NCBI GenBank assembly: GCA_902984215.1
Contig: CADWAF010004546.1
Location: 1-15,971 of the forward strand
Direction: 5' to 3'
DNA length: 15,971 nt
From: Willaertia magna
Lineage: Eukaryota; Heterolobosea; Eutetramitea; Acrasida; Naegleriidae
Position numbers and translations under genes: made by a program. The notes beneath the pieces were generated by a model. It had not been told where the DNA came from. It did no database searches and was given only the letters and a program-made list of their open reading frames with translations. Shown piece after piece: positions 6,783-15,175 of this stretch (positions within the stretch are counted from its first letter, which is position 1; each line of letters begins with the position of its first letter).

Positions 6783-8579
6783 TTACAAACTAACTCGCTT
6801 CTTAATTTCACTAACAAATAAATAAAGAAGCTGGGCAGGGCCTTTAGGAATTCCAGCTTTCTCTAAATCTTCTAATGAAACCTCAAATGAGGTCAACTTT
6901 TCCTCGAATACGTATTTCAGTAGCTGTTGAAAGTGTACCTCTCTAACCATAATGTTATCTTTGTATCTAACAAGATGATGAATTATAGAATGAGTATGAC
7001 CCTTTGAAAAATTAACGTAGAAGTCTGTATCATCGTTGTACTCCCTGGAATTTGATTTCAAAGCCAAGTCAATATCTTTTCCTGCTTGTGAGTATCTTTT
7101 GAACAATAATCTGAATAAAGATATGTCGAATTCCTCAACTAAACTGTAGTATTTTAAGGCCTTTTGCAAATACTCAGGACTTCCCATCTCCTTAAAGGCT
7201 TCTAGGTAAGTTTTAGCTAGGTCAAGGGTTGCCCTAGATTTTGTTATCATGTCATTACTTTCTGGTACGTATAAATTGTTTGATTTAATGGATGGCCCTA
7301 ACATCTTTAGAGATTTCTCTTTAATGTGTATTATTTGTGCAAAACATTTGTGCTTAATTTGTCGTTCTTCTTCATCCTTTTCCTGTTCGTTCTCCACCAT
7401 CTTACTAAAATCTAAAAATCTTTTATATAGAATAGACTTAATACGTGTAACGTAAGAAAGACTGTTTCTAACGTTGTTTCTTACCATTATGTCAACGGTA
7501 GAGTCAAGCAATTCGCTAATTTTGTTTTCATAATGCTCCACGAACTGAATACTTCTGGGATAATTTTCTTTTACATCTTTACACTTATGCAACTGGATTT
7601 CAGCTATAGTTTGAAAAGAATAAGCAATTATATTATTCGGCAAGTTGTTTATCATAGCAGCTAACGCACAGTAATGGGCAAGCATTTCTAACTCGCCCCA
7701 CCAGAAATTGTCCATTAGTTTTTTGGTGGTGTCATTAATATCGATAGCTGGTTGGGAATGGTAAGCAATTAAATATAGTACAGCTCTAATCTGGTAAAAT
7801 GTTAATTTAAGGTCCATTTTGGAAGACATGATTTCTTCATAATTGTATTTAATGATTTCTTCATTGTTTCTGTGAGCAATCGTAAATTTACTTTCAAAGA
7901 ATTGGTAAATGTCTCTCAAATTGGTGAAGCTGGGTTCAATAGATTTGGTGTAATCCAATAATTTTAAATAAGCTTTGTTTCTATCTGCTTCGTACAATTC
8001 GCGAATAGCAGTGAACTGTTTAAGTTGTTCCCGTTCTTTGTCGTAATCAAATGGTTTGTCTAGAATTATTTTTGGATAAATCTGCCAGACTCCATCAGCA
8101 AATAAACCAGCAGCCACCTCCCCTATAACACCATTATCAATTCCAAATAAAAGAACAAGCCAACCTTGTGCCTCTTTGTTGTCATAAGTAAAGATAACTT
8201 CTGTTGTTAAATGCAGAAACTTTTTCTTCCCTAGCTTGGCCTTTTTGCCTGAACTTAGCCAAGTAAAACCAACCTCGTTGCCATCGAAGCTTAAACTTGC
8301 TATTTTCTCGTTATTTTGAAAATTAAAATCATTAAATGCGCATTTAACATCTTCTTCTCTTGGACTGAAGTTCATTTCTTCAATCGTAATTCTAGCGTCT
8401 ACGAATTCAGCCCTAATATTTTTGCCACTTTCCCACAAATATATTTTGATTTTTTCGTCACCAGTGCTGGATTTTCTTCTAGAACCTAACCCCGTTATGC
8501 TTAACGAAATGTATTTGTTGGAAAAACAAGCTAAGGCGAAATTTGCAGAGCCTCCTATAAAGTACTTTTTGTTGGTCAT
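6783..8579 (-). CDS. Uncharacterised protein, beta-rich head, helical body, SAM-like tail
   Basis: This intronless ORF encodes 598 residues. I do not recognise it by overall family. Residues 1-180 alternate short hydrophobic strands and glycine turns (YFIGGSANFALACF, VGFTWLSSG, WLVLLFGIDNGVIGEVAAG), suggesting a beta-sandwich. Residues about 185-540 are almost wholly helical with many aromatic and acidic residues, in the style of TPR or other alpha-solenoid folds. The last 50 residues contain VSLEDLEKAGIPKGPAQLL (567-585), which closely follows the second half of SAM domains (DLxxLGI...G...LL). SAM domains polymerise or bind adaptors. There is no signal peptide or membrane helix. It is convergent with the OTU-dynamin gene and, like it, intronless and free of Asn runs. 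A partner or adaptor role for that GTPase is inference. Confidence 0.75.
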   Translation of the reverse strand: MTNKKYFIGGSANFALACFSNKYISLSITGLGSRRKSSTGDEKIKIYLWESGKNIRAEFVDARITIEEMNFSPREEDVKCAFNDFNFQNNEKIASLSFDGNEVGFTWLSSGKKAKLGKKKFLHLTTEVIFTYDNKEAQGWLVLLFGIDNGVIGEVAAGLFADGVWQIYPKIILDKPFDYDKEREQLKQFTAIRELYEADRNKAYLKLLDYTKSIEPSFTNLRDIYQFFESKFTIAHRNNEEIIKYNYEEIMSSKMDLKLTFYQIRAVLYLIAYHSQPAIDINDTTKKLMDNFWWGELEMLAHYCALAAMINNLPNNIIAYSFQTIAEIQLHKCKDVKENYPRSIQFVEHYENKISELLDSTVDIMVRNNVRNSLSYVTRIKSILYKRFLDFSKMVENEQEKDEEERQIKHKCFAQIIHIKEKSLKMLGPSIKSNNLYVPESNDMITKSRATLDLAKTYLEAFKEMGSPEYLQKALKYYSLVEEFDISLFRLLFKRYSQAGKDIDLALKSNSREYNDDTDFYVNFSKGHTHSIIHHLVRYKDNIMVREVHFQQLLKYVFEEKLTSFEVSLEDLEKAGIPKGPAQLLYLFVSEIKKRVSL

Positions 8580-8800
8580 TTAAAATATTTGAAACCTGTT
8601 TTTTTTGCTAAAGGAACTAAAAAAAATACATAGCTTTTTAAAAGGATCAGATTGCAATAAAGGCCGGTTCCCAATGGATTAATACGGAAAGTTTGTTAAC
8701 TAATTACAATGGATTTTGGTTTTTCGCAACTTGTGCAGCAAAAAAGAAAATTACCTTTTTATTGAATTATTTGTAAAGGGAAATTGACAAACATGGATAC
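8580..8800. promoter_or_regulatory. Promoter of the SAM-like gene and 3' end of the kinesin gene
   Basis: This 221-bp gap lies upstream of the minus-strand ATG at 8579 and just beyond the kinesin stop codon at 8801-8803. It carries the third copy of the TTGGTTTTTCG motif and one unusually GC-rich patch (GGCCGGTTCCC at 8662-8672). Relative to the gene it would control, the motif points in the opposite direction from the copies upstream of the OTU-dynamin gene. Confidence 0.5.
8709..8731 (+). repeat. Third copy of the shared TTGGTTTTTCG motif
   Basis: Bases 8709-8726 match 2711-2728 exactly over 18 bp, and 8716-8731 match 2664-2679 exactly over 16 bp, so this copy joins both halves. Weaker similarity extends upstream (AACTAATTACA here, AACAAATTATC there). 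All copies have the same absolute orientation, making them direct repeats around the gene pair. Confidence 0.75.
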
Positions 8801-11544
8801 TTACAAAAGTTTATCATTTTCGCCTCTTTTGCCGCCCAAAAATCCCATCAATCTACTTAATGAAAGACTTCTTTTTTGTTTTTTACCACCATTATTACCA
8901 CTACTGCTATTATTACCGTTATTACTTTTAGAACCTCTACTATAACCTCTATCAAATATGGAACTTCTTTCGTCATCATCTGTTGTTGGATTTTGTTGAC
9001 TTTGAATATATCTATCAGTTACTTGTTTATCTAATGCTGTAAATGCTTTTTCACCAGTCACTCTATATCTTGTATTACCACTGTTACCTGTTGTTGATGA
9101 TTGTTGTTCTTGGTGTGTTGTTGTTGAATATTTATTAAATTGTCTTGGTCTAGATGAGACATTCGAATTATTAACATTATTATTGCCATATTGTTCTTCT
9201 TTTAGATTTGGTGATGGTGTACTATTAATATGATTATTATGGTCACTATTATGGTTAGGTGAAGAAGATAACGCACTAAGGGAAGTTAATGGTGAAGAAT
9301 AAGAACTATTATTATTCTTTAATGGAGTGGTTGTTCTACTCTTAATATTATTTCCACCGCTACCACCATTATTACCAGTAACAATAATACCTGTTGTACC
9401 GCCACCAGTTGTTGTTGTTCCAGTTGAATTCATTTGAAAATGTAATTTAAAAGCTTCAATTTCTGATTCTAAAGTTACAATTCTTAGTTTTAAAGTTTTA
9501 TTTTCATGAAATACTTCTAAAGTTTTTTCATGTAAACTCTTTCTTTCAAATTCTTGTTGTTCAAATAGTTTTTTTAATTTTCTATTTTCATTTTCTAAAT
9601 CATTAATGAATTGTGTTAATGATTCATCAACACTTTGAGTTTTTTGTAATTGTGTAATTTGTTCTTCTTTATCAAATAATTGTTGTGTTAATTTGGCATT
9701 TAAATCGTTTAATTCAGAAATTTCGACATCTCGCTTTTTAATTTCTCTTTCAAAATCTTCTTTCCATGTTTCATACATTCTATTTTATGTAAATTAAAAA
9801 GTTAAATTGTAAAGCCTTAATAAACTTACGTGTGAATACTATCATTCATTCCCTGTAATTGTGATTCCATTTCTTTTTTCTGATTATTAATATCTTTTCT
9901 TCTCTTTCACGTTTTTCATTTTCAATATCTTGTAATTTTTGTAATAGTGATCTATTGGTAACCATTGAGGTACTTAATTCATTCATTACACTTTCTAATT
10001 GTTCCAATTGTTCTTTAGTCTCTTCTTGAGATTCTTCATCTTTTTGATTTACTTGCTAAATTTATTTAAAATATTAAGGTTGCAAAATTAATTATAAATA
10101 AAACTTACATCTTTAAGTTTATCTCTTAATTCTTTAATTTCATTTTGCATAGTTTCAATTTCAGTTTGATATTTTAAAATTAATGCATTATCACATTCAC
10201 TATTTACAACAGGTTTAATTGAAATCTTTTGAGCATTACTTCCAAATTCTAATGTTCTTTTTGTTTCTTTAAACTTTTCAGGATCTGGAGATATTGTACA
10301 AATTACAGCAACTTTTGCATTTCCTCCTAACGAATCACCAAGAATTCTTGTTAATTTACTATTTCTAAATGAATGAACTCTATTTTACAAATTGTATTTT
10401 AAATTATTTTTCAGAATTAATTTACTTACTTTTCACCATTAGATAATCTTGTAATAATTTCTTTAAGATGAAGTAAAGACAAGTTAATATTTTGACCTTC
10501 TTTTCTTCTCTTGTCATCTAATTGTTCACTACTATTTTCTGAACCAGCTAAATCTACAAGATTTAAATTACCAATTCTTACAATTTGTTTTGATTTTGGT
10601 CTTTTTGTTAATGTTGATACATTTACATTATTATTATTATTATTGTCAACTACAAGTTCATCTTTTCTTTCTACAATCATTCTAAATATAGTATGTGATC
10701 TACTACTTGAATCGTTAGCTATTGTTTTTGCAACAATTACGTTTGAGGTACCTCTTTGTAAAACCCTCATTGCCTCATCTTCATCTCTAATAATTTCTTC
10801 AGTTAAATTATCAAATGATAAATTTTTCTAATCAAAATTGTAAAAATTAAATAAAAATTCTAATAACATACATTCTTGTCCACAAATATATTTACAAGTC
10901 TTTGTTCTGGAGAAAGTAAATCTCTCACTTTTTCATTGTATATTTCAAGATAAGATACACGAATTAAATAAGTTCTATTTTCATCTTCCTAAAGAAAATT
11001 AAAAATTTACAAAAAAAGTAACTTACATTATTTTTAATTTGATCAAAGATTGCCCGAATTGCTAAGCGTATAACTCCAGGATTTTCTTCTGTACCCTTCA
11101 TTGTAAAAGTTCTATATAATATTTTAAATATGTTAAAACAATAATACTTACTTTCCTGAGGCTGTTTGTCCATAAGCAAAAACAGTACAGTTATAACCTT
11201 CACAAACAGATGGTACCATGTGAGATAATACTTGATCATATATTTGAGGAGTTGTTGCAATTTCATCAAATACATAATCTAATTATTAAATAACAATTGG
11301 ATGAGTAATAATTGAGTAAGGAAAAAAGTAATAATAATAACATACCAAATGGCAAAGTCTTTGCTAAAGTATTAGTTGCCTCATTACCAATGACATCCTT
11401 ATTATCCTTAATTATCTCAATTGCATTTCCGGAAATATAAAACGAAGGTTCTTCCTTCTTATTTCCCTCCTGCATCTCAGAGGGAATAAATGGTCTACAT
11501 CTAACTGTAACTACAACTTTTGATTCCTTTTCTTGTTTACTCAT
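8801..11544 (-). CDS. N-terminal-motor kinesin, CENP-E/kinesin-7-like, eight exons, frameshifted
   Basis: Hand splicing gives complement(8801-9779, 9830-10055, 10109-10379, 10430-10827, 10872-10988, 11027-11111, 11152-11278, 11346-11544). The seven introns are 38-67 nt, all GT...AG. The first six exons encode a full motor: VVVTVRCRPF (9-18), P-loop GQTASGKT (103-110), switch I NDSSSRSH (214-221), switch II NLVDLAGSE (265-273) and SFRNSKLTRILGDSLGGNAK. It should be a plus-end microtubule motor using ATP. Six Asn codons (10627-10644) sit in a surface loop before switch II. A coiled coil follows, then a Ser/Thr/Asn/Gly-rich tail with a basic end (KKQKRSLSLSRLMGFLGGKR). Exon 7 changes frame near 9893-9896; with one base restored the product would be about 800 residues. 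As given, translation stops at 9846-9848. Subfamily is inferred from motor layout only. Confidence 0.9.
9893..9896 (-). other. Probable one-base frameshift in the kinesin coiled coil
   Basis: Upstream of this A4 run on the coding strand, exon 7 reads a clean heptad frame (...QDIENEKRERE). Downstream, the coiled coil continues only in another frame (KDINNQKKEMESQLQGMNDSIHT), which then joins exon 8 in the right splice phase. Exon 7 is 226 nt where 227 would fit. A deletion in the A run is the simplest explanation. Confidence 0.8.
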
Positions 11545-11692
11545 TTTTTGATAATAATTGAAATTGGGAATGAAAGTGGTAAAAAACGTTTATCAGTATG
11601 ATCTTTAAAAAACAAATCATGTAATTAGGCATTATTATTACTATTAAATAGATAGGTAGTAGTAGTATTGATGTATTATTACGTTTGGTAAT
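11545..11692. promoter_or_regulatory. Intergenic region, kinesin promoter and CFAP52 3' end
   Basis: This 148-bp AT-rich gap separates two minus-strand genes. It must hold the kinesin promoter and the CFAP52 polyadenylation site; AATAAA appears across the CFAP52 stop on the coding strand. No further motif stands out. Confidence 0.45.
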
Positions 11693-13555
11693 TTATTTAA
11701 GGTTTGGTCTCCAAACATAAACTCCACCTTCATCACCAACACTACAGATATACTTTCCACATGGACTATATCTTACCTTAGTTATATTACCTGCATGACC
11801 TTTTCCTTGTAAAATAATTTCACCATTATCATAATGCCAAACATTAACGGTTTTAGCTTTTCCTCCAGAAACAAAATAATCACCATTCTTTTCAATATCT
11901 AAACTATTAATTTCATCTTCTTCTGCCTCTCTTAATTCTCTAATTGCTCCACAATCAAAAGCATCCCAGTAAATAACTTGTTTATCAGATCCACAAGTTA
12001 AAATTTGTGATTCATCATTTAAGTAGCAGATTTGTCTAAAATATGTTTGTGCATACATAATATTTTGTCTAACAAATTTATCCAAGTTCCAAATTATACA
12101 AGAACCATCATCACTGGCACTAAGACATTCAGAATTATCGCTTCTTATACTAACAGAATTTACAGTTGCCTTGTGTTCATTCATTGAAGCAACTAAGGTT
12201 TGAGAAGTTTTTCCAATTTGCCAAACCCTTACTTGACCATCACTTCCACCACTAACAATTCTATTTCCATCACTAGTCATTGCTATAGCAGTAACACCAA
12301 TTAGTCTTCCTGATAATTTCTTTTGTCCCATAATTTTGTGTGCATCATTGATAACATACAATAATTTACCACTTTGAGGTCCAAAAGCTCTTATCTTACC
12401 ATCACTCCAACCACTAATAATTGCATTACCACTTGGGCTGAACATTATACAATTACATTCAAGATTTGGTACCTGAATTCTTAATAGTTCCTTAGATTTA
12501 AATATATTCCAAATTCTAATATCATTAATAGAACAAGTTGCTATAATTTCAGTAGCTCCTTTTGGGAAGCACACATCATTGATTCTATGACAATGACAGG
12601 TAGCAACTAAGCTTGCATCTAATTTACCACCAGAGGCAATAGAGTAAATAACAGATTGTGTTGTTCCACAAATAACAGTGTTATCACTAATCTTTGCGTT
12701 AATAGAAGTAACACCACCCATTAAAGTTGTAGAATTAATCTTTTGTAAATTATCCCTATTAATAACTGTTAAACTTCCATCACCGCCTCCAACCATTATA
12801 GTTTTTCCTGTTGGAGAGAATGAAATACTTAAAACACCTTGTGTAATTTTATCTTTAGGTCCAGCGTATTTAAAATTCTTTGGTCCTTGAAGTTGAATAC
12901 AAAGAATGTCACCAGTAGTAGTTCCAGTATATACATATTTATCTTCTTCATCAATTAATAAACAAGTAATAATTCTTTTAATTTGACCCAAATTGCAATC
13001 AACATAATCTAATTTTTTGTTTACAAAATCTATTGTATAAACTCTACAAACATAATGACCAGCCATTACAAACATACTTCTATCATTATGGAAAAATTGA
13101 ACACATTGCGCAAGTTGAGTAGTACGTTGACCACAAATTGGTTTTCCAACTGAAACATCCCAAACAGTAATATTATTATCATCCTTTCCACCAACACTTA
13201 CTAATAATTGGCCATCATCACTAAAAGCAAGGTATTCAACCTTAGCATGATGTAAAGATAAACGATGAATTAATTTTCTATCTTCAAAATCCCAAATAAT
13301 AATATCTGCTTTAAATCCCATATAAGTACTTTGTCCTGTAGCTAAATAATGTCCATCCTTTGAAATCGCAATACAACTTATAGGTCCATTATGTCCAGAT
13401 AGAAATTCATCTACTCCTAAATTGTCATAGTCTTTTATTACTACTGTTGAACCAAGAGGAAAGATAATATGTTTTTGATTTGGATGAAGATGTAAGCCTT
13501 TAGGAACAGCTCCATTAAACCCTATAACGGTATCGAGATAAAGAGGGGAAGCCAT
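11693..13555 (-). CDS. CFAP52: Cilia- and flagella-associated protein 52 (WDR16), WD40 repeats
   Basis: This intronless ORF encodes 620 residues from the ATG at 13555, which gives MASPLYLDTVIGFNGAVPKG. A longer in-frame ATG at 13606 exists, but the inner ATG follows an A-rich run typical here and gives the usual CFAP52 length of about 620. Two stacked beta-propellers are visible as WD repeats: HNGPISCIAIS...IIIWDFED (55-92), HHAKVEYLAFS...ITVWDVSVG, then a second set such as VTAIAMTSDG...VRVWQIG, EHKATVNSVSIRSD...CIIWNLD and a final GHAGNITKVRYSPCGKYI...VYVWRPNLK. The amino-terminal block and the GFKADIIIWDF stretch are diagnostic. In ciliated cells CFAP52 is an axonemal doublet-microtubule inner protein. 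Its presence implies a motile cilium or a retained non-ciliary role. It lies 148 bp upstream of the kinesin on the same strand; a functional link is not shown. Confidence 0.9.
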   Translation of the reverse strand: MASPLYLDTVIGFNGAVPKGLHLHPNQKHIIFPLGSTVVIKDYDNLGVDEFLSGHNGPISCIAISKDGHYLATGQSTYMGFKADIIIWDFEDRKLIHRLSLHHAKVEYLAFSDDGQLLVSVGGKDDNNITVWDVSVGKPICGQRTTQLAQCVQFFHNDRSMFVMAGHYVCRVYTIDFVNKKLDYVDCNLGQIKRIITCLLIDEEDKYVYTGTTTGDILCIQLQGPKNFKYAGPKDKITQGVLSISFSPTGKTIMVGGGDGSLTVINRDNLQKINSTTLMGGVTSINAKISDNTVICGTTQSVIYSIASGGKLDASLVATCHCHRINDVCFPKGATEIIATCSINDIRIWNIFKSKELLRIQVPNLECNCIMFSPSGNAIISGWSDGKIRAFGPQSGKLLYVINDAHKIMGQKKLSGRLIGVTAIAMTSDGNRIVSGGSDGQVRVWQIGKTSQTLVASMNEHKATVNSVSIRSDNSECLSASDDGSCIIWNLDKFVRQNIMYAQTYFRQICYLNDESQILTCGSDKQVIYWDAFDCGAIRELREAEEDEINSLDIEKNGDYFVSGGKAKTVNVWHYDNGEIILQGKGHAGNITKVRYSPCGKYICSVGDEGGVYVWRPNLK

Positions 13556-13963
13556 CTTTTTATTTTTTTTTGTATTTCTTTTTGGCGGGAAGTAGTCCAA
13601 TAACATTTTCTTAGAAAGTCCCGAGTGAATCGTAGAGAATTATATAACCCTTTTAGATAAAAAAAAGTGGTATTATAAACCGTTGTTGTTGACATTACCT
13701 CTATTATCACTACATGCAATTTACTAGTTTATAATTAATAATATCTATTTCGATATAAATAAATAAATAATAGATATTATTATTTTTATTTCGATATTGA
13801 GAATGTTTAATTAATGTAAAGAATAAATTAAGTGATACATGCAACGCATTGGTGTGCAAACAACTTTGGTGAAATTTATTAGTTGTTATCTGTGCAAGTG
13901 TCACTAATCAAGTCATTTTTTCCCTCCAAAATTTTAAAAAAAAACGAAAATTTTTTAAAAAAA
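13556..13963. other. Intergenic region between CFAP52 and the retroelement fossil
   Basis: This 408-bp stretch holds the CFAP52 promoter on the minus strand and the unmapped 5' end of the retroelement. It contains a 13-bp inverted repeat and an 11-bp direct repeat (TATTTCGATAT at 13746-13756 and 13787-13797). I looked for a tRNA gene, because non-LTR elements of AT-rich amoebae often insert beside tRNAs, and found no B-box or cloverleaf. Short ORFs here are not convincing. Confidence 0.5.
13737..13781. repeat. Perfect 13-bp inverted repeat with 19-bp loop
   Basis: The left arm AATAATATCTATT (13737-13749) is the exact reverse complement of AATAGATATTATT (13769-13781). The arms are pure A+T except for one C/G pair, so chance in this composition is possible. 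It could form a cruciform or hairpin between the CFAP52 promoter and the retroelement. Confidence 0.7.
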
Positions 13964-15152
13964 ATGAATTTGAATGAAAAATTACAAATTATTAACCAAG
14001 TAAAAAATATTACAATGATATATTTATGGTTAATTAATAGCAGGGACTGGAAAGAAACAGAAACAGCTCAATAATGTTGTGCAACAATCACAACCTACTA
14101 TTCCGACAACACAAACTATCACTAATGATTACAATAGTGTTGCTGGAGAAGATGGGAAAAAGAAAAATGTTTACAAAAATTTAAACAGAGCTTTTCGAGT
14201 CATTATTATATTTAAGAATAATAAAGAATTCACAAATGAAGAAATTATGAAAACTCTCAAATTAAGTAATACTGGAGTTGGACTTATTTCGCAGTTAGGA
14301 AAGGAAATTGGAGGAGCAATAATTTATTTTAAATATAGGTACGCTGTGAAAATGGTTCTTAAGTATTTGGGTGATGAATTTTACGTGATGTCACAATCTA
14401 AAATTACAAAAGTAAAATATCGTGTCAAGTTAGCTATTAACAATAAAGTAATTTGTAAAGTAATTAAATACTTTAACAGTAAACAAAATCCAGTACTAAG
14501 CATGAATCTTGTATCAAACACTAAATTTTAGGCAATTAGATTAGAAGACACATTCATGACTGAAACTAATACGGATATATTAGAATATTTGGAAATCCTT
14601 AATCTAAACAGAACCACCATTAAACTCAAGGTTCCGAAAGAAATCTCAGATGAATATATTACCAAAGTTATTAATGAGAACTGAGACATTGATGGTGAAG
14701 TTAACAATAGACACAACTTCACAGTGTTCTTTATTGTAGATAAGAATAAACTTAATGATAAAATATCTAAAGGTTTTTATATAAAATTAAACTAGATTAT
14801 AAACTACAGTTGGCACAGCAAACAAAAGTATTTAAAAAATAAAAATAAAAAAGAATCATTAAACAAAATAGAATATGCTGTTATAGAAGTTAATACTATT
14901 ACAAAGTCATTAGAAAATATACAAACTAAACTCAATTCTATCAATAATATAGATCTAAATAAATAGAACAATATTAAACTTGCTGTTAATAGTATCAAAG
15001 AAGAATGTAACGCTATTAAATTACAATTAAACACTTTAGAACTCTCTAATAATTATTTTAACAGTAGATTGGAAGAATATTTTAAAAGTGAAGCAGGACA
15101 ACAAGTTCTTGAAGAGTTATTTAATAACTTTGCATCCTATTACAAACAATAA
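13964..15152 (+). pseudogene. Retroelement ORF1, broken
   Basis: The first ATG opens MNLNEKLQIINQVKN in one frame. From about 14034 the recognisable protein continues in the next frame (AGTGKKQKQLNNVVQQS...), so one frameshift is likely near 14030. The second frame then runs to a terminal TAA at 15150-15152, broken by TAG at 14529, TGA at 14682, TAG at 14793 and TAG at 14964. Residues around 14180-14400 are basic and mixed in structure (NRAFRVIIIFKNNKEFTNEE), perhaps nucleic-acid binding. The segment at 14860-15100 is a strong coiled coil (EYAVIEVNTITKSLENIQTK), typical of the trimerising part of LINE ORF1 proteins. I see no zinc knuckle. Confidence 0.65.
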
Positions 15153-15175
15153 TTCATCAAATTAGAATAACCAGT

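Noticed and set aside
8735..8804. Possible extra kinesin intron: the stop TAA lies inside a perfect GTAAGT donor
   Set aside because: A downstream acceptor could add about eleven residues, but these would be encoded by the repeated intergenic motif, and the basic tail already ends plausibly at the TAA. Transcript data would decide.
13606..13719. Upstream starts or small ORFs before CFAP52
   Set aside because: The start at 13606 adds 17 residues not expected in the family, and the ORF at 13522-13719 has no conserved content; the A-rich context favours 13555.
13556..13963. tRNA gene next to the retroelement
   Set aside because: No GGTTCRANNCC-like B box or cloverleaf was found on either strand, although tRNA-targeted insertion would have been attractive.
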